Positions 16,196 through 24,051 of a stretch of DNA of 64,000 bases are shown here, one piece after another. The translations under genes were made by a program, and so were the position numbers. The notes under the pieces are model-generated. The model had not been told where the DNA came from. It saw nothing but the letters and a program-made list of their open reading frames with translations, and made no database searches. Source of the stretch: RBG-16-49-21 sp040768125 (GTDB taxonomy: Bacteria > Spirochaetota > UBA4802 > UBA5550); contig JAXGNG010000002.1 of assembly GCA_040768125.1 (NCBI GenBank), positions 310,001-374,000 of the forward strand, written 5' to 3'. Positions within the stretch are counted from its first letter, which is position 1, and each line of letters opens with the position of its first letter.

Positions 16196-17314
16196 ATGGC
16201 ATTGCTCGACGTCGTTGAATGGAAAAACAAGAAGGGGGAGATCCTCCACCGTTTCCCCGAGGGGGCCATATCCATCGGTGCGCAGCTCATCGTGATGGAG
16301 CACCAGGAAGCGGTCTTCTTCAGGGAGGGGCAGGCACTTGACAGCTTCGGCCCCGGTCGTCATACCCTCAAGACGGGCAACATTCCCATTCTCGAAAAGC
16401 TCGTGAACCTTCCCTTCGGCGGGAAGTCGCCCTTCCCGGCGGAGGTCTATTTCCTCAACAAGACGGAGATTCCGAATCTAAAGTGGGGGACCAAGGTGCC
16501 CCTGGATCTCCAGGACCCGGTCTACAACATCGCCGTCCCCATAAGGGCCTTTGGAAATTTTTCCATCCGGATCCTTGACAACAAGACGTTCCTCACCATG
16601 GCGATCGGGACCTGGCAGGCCTATACGAGCGAGGCCGTGGAGGCCACCCTGCGCGACCAGATCATACTCCAGAAGCTCCAGGACCTCATCGCGGAGTTCA
16701 TGCTCAAGGAAAACGTCACCATCTTGAAGCTTCCCGCCCATTACGACGAGATTGCCGTCTCGGGCAAGGCGAAGATAATGGACGATTTCACCAGCTTCGG
16801 CATCGAGCTCGTGCGGTTCGCCATTGAATCGATCAACGTGCCCCAGGAGGACGAATCGGTCAAGCGGCTCAAGAAGGCCCTGGCGGACAAGGCCGAGATC
16901 GGCATCATGGGCCAGGATGATTACAAGATGCGGCGCACCTTCGACACCATGGAGAAGGCGGCGGGAAGCGACGGCATGGCGGGAGGCGCCATGGGCGCAG
17001 GCATGGGCTTCGGCATGGGTAACCAGATGTCCCAGATGATGGGGCAGGCCATGGGGAGCGCCACGGGTACGGCGCAGATCGTGTGTCCTTCATGCAACAC
17101 GCCGAATACCGCCGGGGCGAAATTCTGTTCATCCTGCGGCAAGGAGATGTCCCCCGGCGTCGCGTGTCCCAAGTGCAAGGCGAAGATACCCGCCGGGTCG
17201 AAGTTCTGCCCCGAGTGCGGTGCGAACCTGGAAGGCTCGGCCTGCGTGAAGTGCGGGGCCAAGCTCCAGGCCGGGGCGAAGTTCTGCCCCGAGTGCGGCG
17301 CCGCCCAGTCATAG
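16196..17314 (+). CDS. SPFH-domain protein with three C-terminal zinc ribbons
   Basis: 372 residues. Residues about 25-240 form an SPFH/Band-7 domain of the YdjI (virion-core-protein-like) type: VEWKNKKGEILHRFP, FFREGQALDSFGPGRHTL and FGIELVRFAIESINVP. Residues about 255-290 are a Gly/Met-rich linker. The tail has six CxxC motifs (CPSC/CSSC, CPKC/CPEC, CVKC/CPEC), i.e. three zinc ribbons. SPFH proteins scaffold membrane microdomains; YdjI-type members act in membrane-stress responses with PspA-like partners. It sits in a cluster with DUF4178, DUF350 and spermidine synthase, a recurring association. Confidence 0.85.
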   Translation: MALLDVVEWKNKKGEILHRFPEGAISIGAQLIVMEHQEAVFFREGQALDSFGPGRHTLKTGNIPILEKLVNLPFGGKSPFPAEVYFLNKTEIPNLKWGTKVPLDLQDPVYNIAVPIRAFGNFSIRILDNKTFLTMAIGTWQAYTSEAVEATLRDQIILQKLQDLIAEFMLKENVTILKLPAHYDEIAVSGKAKIMDDFTSFGIELVRFAIESINVPQEDESVKRLKKALADKAEIGIMGQDDYKMRRTFDTMEKAAGSDGMAGGAMGAGMGFGMGNQMSQMMGQAMGSATGTAQIVCPSCNTPNTAGAKFCSSCGKEMSPGVACPKCKAKIPAGSKFCPECGANLEGSACVKCGAKLQAGAKFCPECGAAQS

Positions 17315-17327
17315 GAGAAGCGCAGGG

Positions 17328-17927
17328 ATGTCCGCGTCGAAATGTCCCTCCTGCGGCGCTCCCGTGGAGGTGAAGAACAGGTTCAGCAGGGTCCTGGTCT
17401 GCGCCTACTGCGGCAGCCACCTCAGGGTCACCGGCGACGGTTTCGACCCATCTTCCGCGCACCCGAAGCTCGCGGAGTTCCCGTCCATCTTCTCGGTGGG
17501 TTCCACGGGCACCATACTGGGGAAGCCCTTCACCGCAATGGGGAGGATGCGCTATGCCTATCCCGGCGGTCATTTCGATGAATGGTTCCTGGACTACGAC
17601 GGGTCCCCGGCCTGGCTCGCCGAGGACGAGGGGACCTATTCCCTCTATATTGAGAGCGTCGGGGATGTGGAGATACCCGATATCAGCGGCCTTCGGGCGG
17701 GAGGGAACCTGGAGGTGGGAGGCATGCGTGTCATGGTGAAGGAGAAGGGCGTCGCGGAGGTGGCGGGGGCGGAGGGCGAGCTCCTTTTCTACGCGAAGCC
17801 GGGGACGAAGGTTGCGTACATGGACGGCATTGCCGACGGGAAAAAGGTTTCGATCGAGGCGACCGATGACGAGATCGAGATGTTCATCGGGAGATCGATC
17901 ATGAAGAGGGATATCGTCGTTCAGTAG
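17328..17927 (+). CDS. DUF4178 protein with N-terminal zinc ribbon
   Basis: 199 residues. Residues 1-35 form a zinc ribbon (CPSC at 6-9, CAYC at about 26-29). The rest is a DUF4178 domain: VGSTGTILGKPFTAMGRM, then HFDEWFLDY and AWLAEDEGTYSLY, a beta-rich fold of unknown function. Preceded by GGAGAAGCGCAGGG 13 nt after the SPFH gene. DUF4178 genes occur beside DUF350 and polyamine-synthase genes in many bacteria, as here. Confidence 0.82.
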   Translation: MSASKCPSCGAPVEVKNRFSRVLVCAYCGSHLRVTGDGFDPSSAHPKLAEFPSIFSVGSTGTILGKPFTAMGRMRYAYPGGHFDEWFLDYDGSPAWLAEDEGTYSLYIESVGDVEIPDISGLRAGGNLEVGGMRVMVKEKGVAEVAGAEGELLFYAKPGTKVAYMDGIADGKKVSIEATDDEIEMFIGRSIMKRDIVVQ

Positions 17928-18034
17928 CGCGCGTCCCGCTGCAATGACGGCGCGCGGCATCTCGGTGGGTCGGTCTGACACGAAAATAGACCTTTCCCCC
18001 AGGGCCGGCCGAAACGAACCAATCCGGAGGATCC

Positions 18035-19429
18035 ATGGGTTCCGAAACACACGAACTCAAGGCCATCAAGTGCGCCGCCTGCGGCGGCGACCTGGTGAAG
18101 AGTTACCGGATGGAGTACGACGACGAGGACGAGGAAAACGTCCGCGTGCCCCTGGCGCGCTGCGCCGCCTGCGGTGCCGAGTATGACAGGTCAACCCCGG
18201 ACTACTACCGGTTTTTCGCCGACGACTTTACCTATGACCGGGATGTGACGCTTTTCAGGCTTGGCGCCCGGGGGACCGTGAAGGGCGTCGAGTACGAGAT
18301 CATCGGCAGGATCCGCTACCAGGAAGAGGAAGAGTGGGACAAGACGACATGGGACGAGTGGTTCGCCGTTTCGTCTGACGGGGGACATCACTACATCGTC
18401 ATGGAAGAGGGGAGGGTGCACTTTTTCCGGGAGTACACCCCGCACTCGATCGATCTTGAATCGGACCCCGGCGCTATCCTCTTCGAGGGAAGAAGGATAT
18501 CCAGGGACGGGGGCTTCACCGGGCGCATCGTCTACGCCGAGGGGGAATTGCCCTGGACGCCGGATATCGGCGAGCCCGCGACCATGTACGATTTCAAGAA
18601 GGACGGCGTAAAGTACTCGATCGAGCAATCCGAGGGCGAGGTCTCGGTCACGCGGGGCGAGGAGGTACCCTTCCAGGATATCGTCGAGGCCTTCGGGAGC
18701 GAAGAGGACAGGGAATTGTACCGCGCCACGGTCAGGGCGAGGAAGGGATACGCCCGAAAGGCCATGGCCTACACTGTCGCCGCCATCGCCGCGCTGGTCC
18801 TTGCCGCGGGGGGCTGCTTCTCCACGTCTCCCGTTGAAGGGGCCATGAAGAACGGGGTGGTGGTGAGCGAGAATGTCCCGGTAGTGGAGGGCACCGAACG
18901 GATGTACCGGAGTGAGGTAGTGTACGGCCCCTTCTCACTGAACGAGGGAAACAGGCTCTACGGCGCGCGGGTTTCGATTAATCGATCGGTTCAGAACTTC
19001 AACCTGGAATGGCAGTCCTTCCGTCTCCTCCTCGTGCCGGAGGAGCGGCTCATCAGGCGGTTGGCCCCGCCCTTCACGCGGGCGGGACTGGCGGGGCTCT
19101 TCGAGGAGGTGGATGCCTTCGCCGACCCCCTTGAGTGCTATACCCTGAGCGGCGATTTCTGGGACGAGGAGGGATACGACGACGGTTACTGGCACGAGAG
19201 CGATGTCGCGGCGGAGGATGATTTTCTCCTCGAAAAGGCGGGAACCTATTACGCCTACCTCGAGCTTGCGAGCCAGAAGCCGCGCCTCGTTTCCTCCGTG
19301 GAGGTCTCGTTCGAGCGGGTGAAGAGCTACCGCTATTTCATGATAGCCATGATAGTTTTTGCCGTCCTTGCTCTGGTGAACAGGACGCTTTCGCGCACAT
19401 ATAACAAGATGCCCTACCGGATGTCCTAG
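18035..19429 (+). CDS. Membrane DUF4178 protein with N-terminal zinc ribbon
   Basis: 464 residues. CAAC (13-16) and CAAC (45-48) form a zinc ribbon separated by an acidic patch. A DUF4178-like domain follows (ARGTVKGVEYEIIGRIRYQ, TWDEWFAV). A hydrophobic segment (about 247-265), an extracytoplasmic beta-rich region of about 175 residues and a second hydrophobic segment near 437-455 then place the C-terminal half outside the inner membrane. It is the second DUF4178 copy in the cluster, separated from the first by 107 nt. GGAGG precedes the start. Function unknown. Confidence 0.8.
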   Translation: MGSETHELKAIKCAACGGDLVKSYRMEYDDEDEENVRVPLARCAACGAEYDRSTPDYYRFFADDFTYDRDVTLFRLGARGTVKGVEYEIIGRIRYQEEEEWDKTTWDEWFAVSSDGGHHYIVMEEGRVHFFREYTPHSIDLESDPGAILFEGRRISRDGGFTGRIVYAEGELPWTPDIGEPATMYDFKKDGVKYSIEQSEGEVSVTRGEEVPFQDIVEAFGSEEDRELYRATVRARKGYARKAMAYTVAAIAALVLAAGGCFSTSPVEGAMKNGVVVSENVPVVEGTERMYRSEVVYGPFSLNEGNRLYGARVSINRSVQNFNLEWQSFRLLLVPEERLIRRLAPPFTRAGLAGLFEEVDAFADPLECYTLSGDFWDEEGYDDGYWHESDVAAEDDFLLEKAGTYYAYLELASQKPRLVSSVEVSFERVKSYRYFMIAMIVFAVLALVNRTLSRTYNKMPYRMS

Positions 19430-19445
19430 GGCGGGGAGTGATGTC

Positions 19446-19631
19446 GTGCTGAGGACACTCATAATAATTTCGCTGCTCCTCGGGGGTTCCTTTGCCCTGA
19501 CGGCCTTCAATGTCGGGTATTCCCGGGCCGGCGAGAAATACATATCGAAACAGAAGGAAAAGCGCAAGTCGATACGTCCCGGATACTATTACGGCCGTCC
19601 TGGTTCGGGTGGGATACGGGGAGGCAAATAG
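19446..19631 (+). CDS. Tiny exported or membrane-anchored basic protein
   Basis: 61 residues with a GTG start. Residues 2-21 are hydrophobic (LRTLIIISLLLGGSFALTAF), either a signal anchor or signal peptide. The rest is strongly basic and glycine/tyrosine-rich (RPGYYYGRPGSGGIRGGK). GGGGAG lies about 10 nt upstream. It occupies the slot between DUF4178 and DUF350 genes, where small membrane proteins are common. The short length lowers confidence. Confidence 0.5.
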   Translation: MLRTLIIISLLLGGSFALTAFNVGYSRAGEKYISKQKEKRKSIRPGYYYGRPGSGGIRGGK

Positions 19632-19688
19632 CCCCGGGCGGCAGGGAAATTTGAAGATTAGCTTTCAACGCAAGGAGGTCGTGCCAGC

Positions 19689-19976
19689 ATGGATTGGTCA
19701 GCATACGCGAAGGGAATTCTTGATACGGTGATTTACTGCCTGGTGGGTATCCTGATGATGGGCATCGGCATATTCCTCGTCTGCCTGGTCGCGCCGTTCT
19801 CCGTGAAAAAGGAGATAGAGGATGACCAGAACGTTTCACTCGGCATTGTCATGGGCGCCATTATCATCGGTATTGCGATCATCGTCGCCGGCGTCCTGTC
19901 CTCACCGGGGGGGGATTACCTGGCGAAGAAGATCCAGGGGAACACGGCGGCGGTAACCGAGTTGAAAAAAGAATAA
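19689..19976 (+). CDS. DUF350 (UPF0719) membrane protein
   Basis: 95 residues with two clear membrane helices: VIYCLVGILMMGIGIFLVCLV and VMGAIIIGIAIIVAGVLS. The intervening loop contains EIEDDQNVSLGI, the conserved acidic/asparagine stretch of DUF350 proteins (compare E. coli YjfL). AAGGAGG precedes the start. The stop is 4 nt before the spermidine-synthase gene. The family is linked genomically to polyamine and membrane-stress genes; its biochemical role is not known. Confidence 0.85.
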   Translation: MDWSAYAKGILDTVIYCLVGILMMGIGIFLVCLVAPFSVKKEIEDDQNVSLGIVMGAIIIGIAIIVAGVLSSPGGDYLAKKIQGNTAAVTELKKE

Positions 19977-19980
19977 GCGG

Positions 19981-21513
19981 ATGCCGGTGAAACGGGACTT
20001 CGCGCCGGCCGAGCAGAGAATACTGTTATTCTCTGTTTTTTTTCTCTCGACGTGCGGGATCATCTATGAGCTGGTCCTGGCGTCCCTGGCGACCTATCTC
20101 CTGGGAAACCCGGTGCAGCAGTATTCGATCACCATCGGGTTCTTCCTCAGCTCGATGGGCCTCGGTTCTTACCTTTCCCGGTTCCTCACGAAGAACCTTC
20201 TCAGGAATTTCGTGGCCATCGAGGTCGCCCTCGGGTTCACCGGGGGACTCTCCGTGCTGTTCCTGAGCTACATGTTCTCTTTTTCAGCGACCTTCTACCT
20301 GCTGCATATCTTCTTTCTCATCCTGATCGGCGCGATGGTGGGAATGGAGATCCCGCTCATGATGCGCATCATGCGGAAATACGGCGCCCTGAAGGATATC
20401 CTCTCGAACGTGCTCACCCTCGACTATATCGGCGGGCTGGCGGGCTCGCTTCTCTTCCCCCTCCTTCTCTTTCCCCTCCTCGGGAGACTGATCACCAGCA
20501 TCCTCGTCGGCGCCCTCAACATATCCGTGGCCCTTGTCATCATCGCCAGGTTCGAGTATGACGGGAAGCGAAGGGGTGACATCGTCCTGCCGTTCGTACT
20601 CCTCTTGCTCTTGGCATTCATGGCGGCCTCCTCGGACCGGATCAATGCCATCATCCAGAAACGCATCTATTACGACGACATCGTGTTTACCAAGCGATCA
20701 CAGTTCCAGGACATCGTGCTTACCAGGAGCGACGGTGATTTTCGTCTCTACCTTGACGGGTCACTCCAGTTTTCCTCGGTAGACGAATACCGCTACCACG
20801 AGATGCTTGTCGCGCCGGCACTTCTCATGAACCGGAGCGGCGATTCGGGGGTCCTGGTCCTCGGTGGCGGGGACGGCCTTGCCGTGAGGGAGGTACTGAA
20901 ATGGCCCGCAGCCGCCGTGACCCTCGTGGAACTCGACCCGGCGATGCTCGACCTCGCGAAGAAAAATTCCTCGCTTCGCAGGCTGAACGGGGATTCCCTG
21001 AACGACCCCCGCGTCAGCATCGTGGCGGGGGACGCGTACCGGTACCTGGTAACGCACCGGCGTCAATTCGGGGTGATCATCGCCGATTTCCCCGATCCCC
21101 ATGATGAAACAATATCGAAGCTCTACACGGCGGAATTTTTTTCCCTTGTCAGGCGTTCTATCCGCAATGGCGGCGTTTTCGTGACGCAGTCCACGTCGCC
21201 CCTTTTCGCCAGGGAGGCCTTCTGGTGCATCAACGCCACGATGAAAAAAGCATTCGGGCATGTCATGCCATACCACGTCTACGTGCCTTCCTTCGGTGAC
21301 TGGGGTTTCAACCTGGCAATGGAGCGTCCCATGGATCTGGAGAAGATGGATGAGCCCCCGGATGGTCTCAGGTACTACAGACGGGAAACCTTCATGCAGG
21401 CGCTCCATTTCCCCATCGATTCATCTGAAACGGCCGTGACGATCAACACATTCAACAAGCCCGCGCTGTACCGCTATTATCTCAGGGGATGGAAACAGCA
21501 TGTCGAAGAGTAG
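19981..21513 (+). CDS. Membrane polyamine aminopropyltransferase (spermidine-synthase-like)
   Basis: 510 residues. The N-terminal half (about residues 18-220) holds six or seven membrane helices (GIIYELVLASLATYLLGNP at the start). The C-terminal half is a spermidine-synthase fold: LDGSLQFSSVDEYRYHEM, GGGDGLAVREVL, VELDPAMLDLA and DFPDPHDETISKLY, with the aspartates that hold decarboxylated SAM and polyamine. Soluble SpeE lacks the membrane part; fused forms are found with DUF350/DUF4178. No SAM decarboxylase gene is in the window, so the donor must come from elsewhere or the substrate differs. Confidence 0.88.
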   Translation: MPVKRDFAPAEQRILLFSVFFLSTCGIIYELVLASLATYLLGNPVQQYSITIGFFLSSMGLGSYLSRFLTKNLLRNFVAIEVALGFTGGLSVLFLSYMFSFSATFYLLHIFFLILIGAMVGMEIPLMMRIMRKYGALKDILSNVLTLDYIGGLAGSLLFPLLLFPLLGRLITSILVGALNISVALVIIARFEYDGKRRGDIVLPFVLLLLLAFMAASSDRINAIIQKRIYYDDIVFTKRSQFQDIVLTRSDGDFRLYLDGSLQFSSVDEYRYHEMLVAPALLMNRSGDSGVLVLGGGDGLAVREVLKWPAAAVTLVELDPAMLDLAKKNSSLRRLNGDSLNDPRVSIVAGDAYRYLVTHRRQFGVIIADFPDPHDETISKLYTAEFFSLVRRSIRNGGVFVTQSTSPLFAREAFWCINATMKKAFGHVMPYHVYVPSFGDWGFNLAMERPMDLEKMDEPPDGLRYYRRETFMQALHFPIDSSETAVTINTFNKPALYRYYLRGWKQHVEE

Positions 21514-21579
21514 CCAGGTGCGCCGGCCTGCACCACGGCGCGATATGACGAAGACCGGCAAAGAGGGGGTTCCGGGGGA

Positions 21580-22470
21580 ATGATGATGCGGGACCAATTC
21601 AATTTTGACATGAAGCAGATTCAATCGTATCTCGAAGTGCTGAAACAGGGCAGCTTCACCGGGGCCTCGAGAAGGCTGAAGGTGGGGCAGGCGACGATCA
21701 GCCACCATGTGGGGCAGCTTGAGAAAACCCTCGGGGTACGGCTGATAAACAGGACGGCCCGCGGCATCAACGTGACCGAGCATGGCAGGGCATTCAGGTC
21801 CTTCTGCGAGGCCCTCCTCAGGAACGTGGAGGTCCTGGCGGCAGAGCTCGCAGGCGATGCCGCCATGGGTCCCGTCGTAATCGCCGCGAGCACCATACCG
21901 GCGGCCTACATACTGCCGCCGCGTCTTACCGGTATCGCGGAGCGTCATCCCGGGTTGTTTTTTAAAATTGAAGTGACCGACAGCAGGGAGGCCGTCGAGA
22001 TGGTGAAGGAGGGGAGGGCTGATATCGGCATCGTGGGTAAGGAATACCGTAATCGTTCCCTCGTCTTCACGCCCCTCTGCGATGATGAAATCGTTCTGGC
22101 GGCCCCTCCCGGGTTTCCCGACAGGATCACCATTGCCGACGTGGCGGGGCTGCCCCTCATCGTCAGGGAGCCGGGTTCAGGGACCAGGAAGACCACGGAA
22201 GAGGCCCTGGGTCGCCACGGTATCGTGCCCTCGTCGCTCAGGGTCGTCATGGAGTGTTCCTCAACTGAGGGCATCAGGGAGTCGATCGCGAGCGGTATTG
22301 GGGCGTCTTTCCTTTCGCGTCGTGCCGTGGAATTGGCGGTGAAACAAAAGCGGATGAAGATCGTCGATGTGAAGAAGCTCGAAATTCGGCGGTCTTTCTT
22401 CTCCGTGCACTCCACGGGGCGAGCGCTCACCAGGAGCGCGCGTGCGCTCCTGGATGCCCTCGGGAAGTAG
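21580..22470 (+). CDS. LysR-family transcriptional regulator
   Basis: 296 residues, of usual length. The winged helix-turn-helix is at about 10-70 (IQSYLEVLKQGSFTGASRRL, QATISHHVGQLEKTLGVRLINRTARG). The inducer-binding domain follows from about 92, with CysL/CysB-like features (REPGSGTRKTTEEAL) that in relatives recognise sulfur-related or small organic acids. GGGGGAA precedes the tandem ATGs. The gene 66 nt upstream is the spermidine synthase; a target cannot be assigned. Confidence 0.9.
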   Translation: MMMRDQFNFDMKQIQSYLEVLKQGSFTGASRRLKVGQATISHHVGQLEKTLGVRLINRTARGINVTEHGRAFRSFCEALLRNVEVLAAELAGDAAMGPVVIAASTIPAAYILPPRLTGIAERHPGLFFKIEVTDSREAVEMVKEGRADIGIVGKEYRNRSLVFTPLCDDEIVLAAPPGFPDRITIADVAGLPLIVREPGSGTRKTTEEALGRHGIVPSSLRVVMECSSTEGIRESIASGIGASFLSRRAVELAVKQKRMKIVDVKKLEIRRSFFSVHSTGRALTRSARALLDALGK

Positions 22471-22569
22471 GGCCTGCCGCGAAGGACGACGCGGACATGC
22501 CCCTCTCATTCCCGTTGACGTGGTTGATGCCGAGATTGTACCGGGGAAGGATGGAGAAGCGGGCCTTTG

Positions 22570-22758
22570 TCAGATCGCCTTGGCGACCTTGCCTGAACGA
22601 AGACACCGTGTGCAGATATTACGCCTCACGGGACGGTTGTTCTCGAGCACCCTGACCTTCTTGATATTGGGACGCCAGATTTTTTTGGTTTTCTTGTTGG
22701 AATGGCTGACGCTGTTTCCTATCTGTATCGTCTTGCCGCACACATCGCATTTCGCCAT
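22570..22758 (-). CDS. rpmB: 50S ribosomal protein L28
   Basis: 62 residues, the family's length. The sequence starts MAKCDVCGKTIQIGNSVSHS and continues with the KKIWRPNI and RVLENN motifs. Cys4/Cys7 and Cys50/Cys53 (CTRC) form the zinc-binding C+ type of L28. It is a single gene on the minus strand with a likely promoter at 22832-22860. Confidence 0.96.
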   Translation of the reverse strand: MAKCDVCGKTIQIGNSVSHSNKKTKKIWRPNIKKVRVLENNRPVRRNICTRCLRSGKVAKAI

Positions 22759-22831
22759 CGCAGGTTCCTTTCAGACTGAAATAAGGGGTATTCGTGCGCC
22801 TCGGGCGCCACGGCATGCCGTATGGTGTGAC

Positions 22832-22860
22832 ACTATCGATTTTTGCCCGATTTTTTTCAA
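22832..22860 (-). promoter_or_regulatory. Candidate rpmB promoter
   Basis: On the minus strand TTGAAA (22860-22855) is followed by 17 nt and GATAGT (22837-22832): 5 of 6 and 4 of 6 matches to sigma-70 boxes. Confidence 0.45.
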
Positions 22861-23189
22861 CTATTTTATGGACATATTGAAAAAAATGAATTTTCATTAT
22901 TACCACGGCGGAAATTTCAAGATCCACCTTCAAAGGGTAGAGGAGTGAACGTCACTAGATATGTATCGAGGTTACCCTGTTGAAGATACACGGGCAGTAT
23001 AATCAGGGCATGACACGCGAGCGCGGGTAACGCAGATGACCGGTCCGCCCGGTCATGAGTCATTTCGCGGGGCGGGCTGCTCCCGGGGGGTAATATTACA
23101 TGACGGCAATATGGCGAGGGTATAATTATCTTGACAACAGGTAAAACGATTATTTCTGGATGCATGAGACGAGAAAAAGGATCCACGCC
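22861..23189. other. Non-coding stretch between rpmB and the DUF1858 gene
   Basis: With the rpmB leader this makes about 430 bases without a gene. It holds a perfect inverted repeat, ATGACCGG (23036-23043) and CCGGTCAT (23049-23056) with a 5-nt loop, and a perfect TATAAT at 23121-23126 that may be the -10 box for the DUF1858-rsmD pair, though its -35 is poor. Nothing else is recognisable, and no tRNA is seen. Confidence 0.4.
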
Positions 23190-23384
23190 ATGAAGATAAC
23201 GAGAGACACGAAGGCCATGGACGCCCTCAGGATGCCCGGATCCGTGATCCAGGTCTTTATGAAGCACCATCTCTATTGTCCCGGGTGCAGGGAACTGCCC
23301 CGGGAGACCATTGAAAAGATCGCCCTGTGCAACGGGCTGGACATGGAGCAATTCTTGGCCGAGCTCAATGAAGCGCTGAAGTGA
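23190..23384 (+). CDS. DUF1858 domain protein
   Basis: 64 residues from the ATG with AAAGGA upstream. The pattern is that of DUF1858 (ScdA/YtfE N-terminal-like): ITRDTKAMDAL, then VFMKHHLYCPGCRELP with a CxxC pair and LAELNEALK at the end. Such small proteins occur in anaerobes and may bind metal or a redox cofactor through the CPGC motif. The stop is 1 nt from the rsmD start. Confidence 0.8.
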   Translation: MKITRDTKAMDALRMPGSVIQVFMKHHLYCPGCRELPRETIEKIALCNGLDMEQFLAELNEALK

Positions 23385-23385
23385 G

Positions 23386-23976
23386 ATGGGAGGGATCAGG
23401 ATCATCGCCGGTGAACTCAGGGGAAGGGTGATCCCCTTCACCAACAGGAAGTATGACGATGCCGATATCACACCCCAGAAGGTGAAGAAGGCCCTTTTCT
23501 CCATGATAGGCGAGAGGCTTGCGGGCACATCCTTTCTCGATCTTTTCGCCGGATCGGGACAGATCGGGATAGAGGCCATGAGCCGCGGCGCGCGGCCCAC
23601 GGTGATGAACGAGTCGGATCCCAGGCGCCATCGTTTCATCAGTTCATGGATCCGGGGGCTTGACATGGATGAATCGCCCCTTGTCCTGAACATGGCGGCC
23701 CTGAACGCCATGGCGTACCTCGCGGGCCGCGGATTCAGGTTCGATAACGTGTTCCTGGACCCGCCCTACGACCGAAGCGACGCCGCCGCCCGGGCGTACC
23801 GCGATCTTGTTGACGCGATGGCACTTCATGGCCTCGTGGCACCCGGTGGTTCGGTTATCGTTCAGCATTTCAGCGGGAACCGTCTGCTCGAGGAGATACC
23901 GCCGTTCTCCCTGGGGGCCACGAAACGTTACGGCACCACGTCCCTGACTCGCTATATTACGGGGGGCGCGGCGTGA
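23386..23976 (+). CDS. rsmD: 16S rRNA (guanine-966 N2) methyltransferase
   Basis: 196 residues. It starts with GGIRIIAGELRGRVI, typical of RsmD. The SAM motif I is FLDLFAGSGQIGIEAMSRGA and the catalytic motif is DPPY (VFLDPPYDRS). The family methylates G966 of 16S rRNA in the assembled small subunit. It is coupled to the DUF1858 gene upstream. A strong GC-rich hairpin overlaps the stop codon. Confidence 0.92.
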   Translation: MGGIRIIAGELRGRVIPFTNRKYDDADITPQKVKKALFSMIGERLAGTSFLDLFAGSGQIGIEAMSRGARPTVMNESDPRRHRFISSWIRGLDMDESPLVLNMAALNAMAYLAGRGFRFDNVFLDPPYDRSDAAARAYRDLVDAMALHGLVAPGGSVIVQHFSGNRLLEEIPPFSLGATKRYGTTSLTRYITGGAA

Positions 23977-24009
23977 CGGCAACGGCGCTCGCGTAACGGC
24001 CCGTCACGC
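23971..24009. repeat. GC-rich inverted repeat after rsmD
   Basis: GCGTGACGG (23971-23979) pairs with CCGTCACGC (24001-24009), and the stem can extend outward with a bulge. No T-run follows, so it is at best a weak or factor-dependent terminator between rsmD and glnS. Confidence 0.4.
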
Positions 24010-24051
24010 GCCGCGCGGGACGGGCCGAACAGATCACCAGGAGATGACACA

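Noticed and set aside
22442..22948. 168-residue plus-strand frame across rpmB
   Set aside because: It runs antisense to the certain L28 gene and through its promoter, and its start lies within the LysR gene end.
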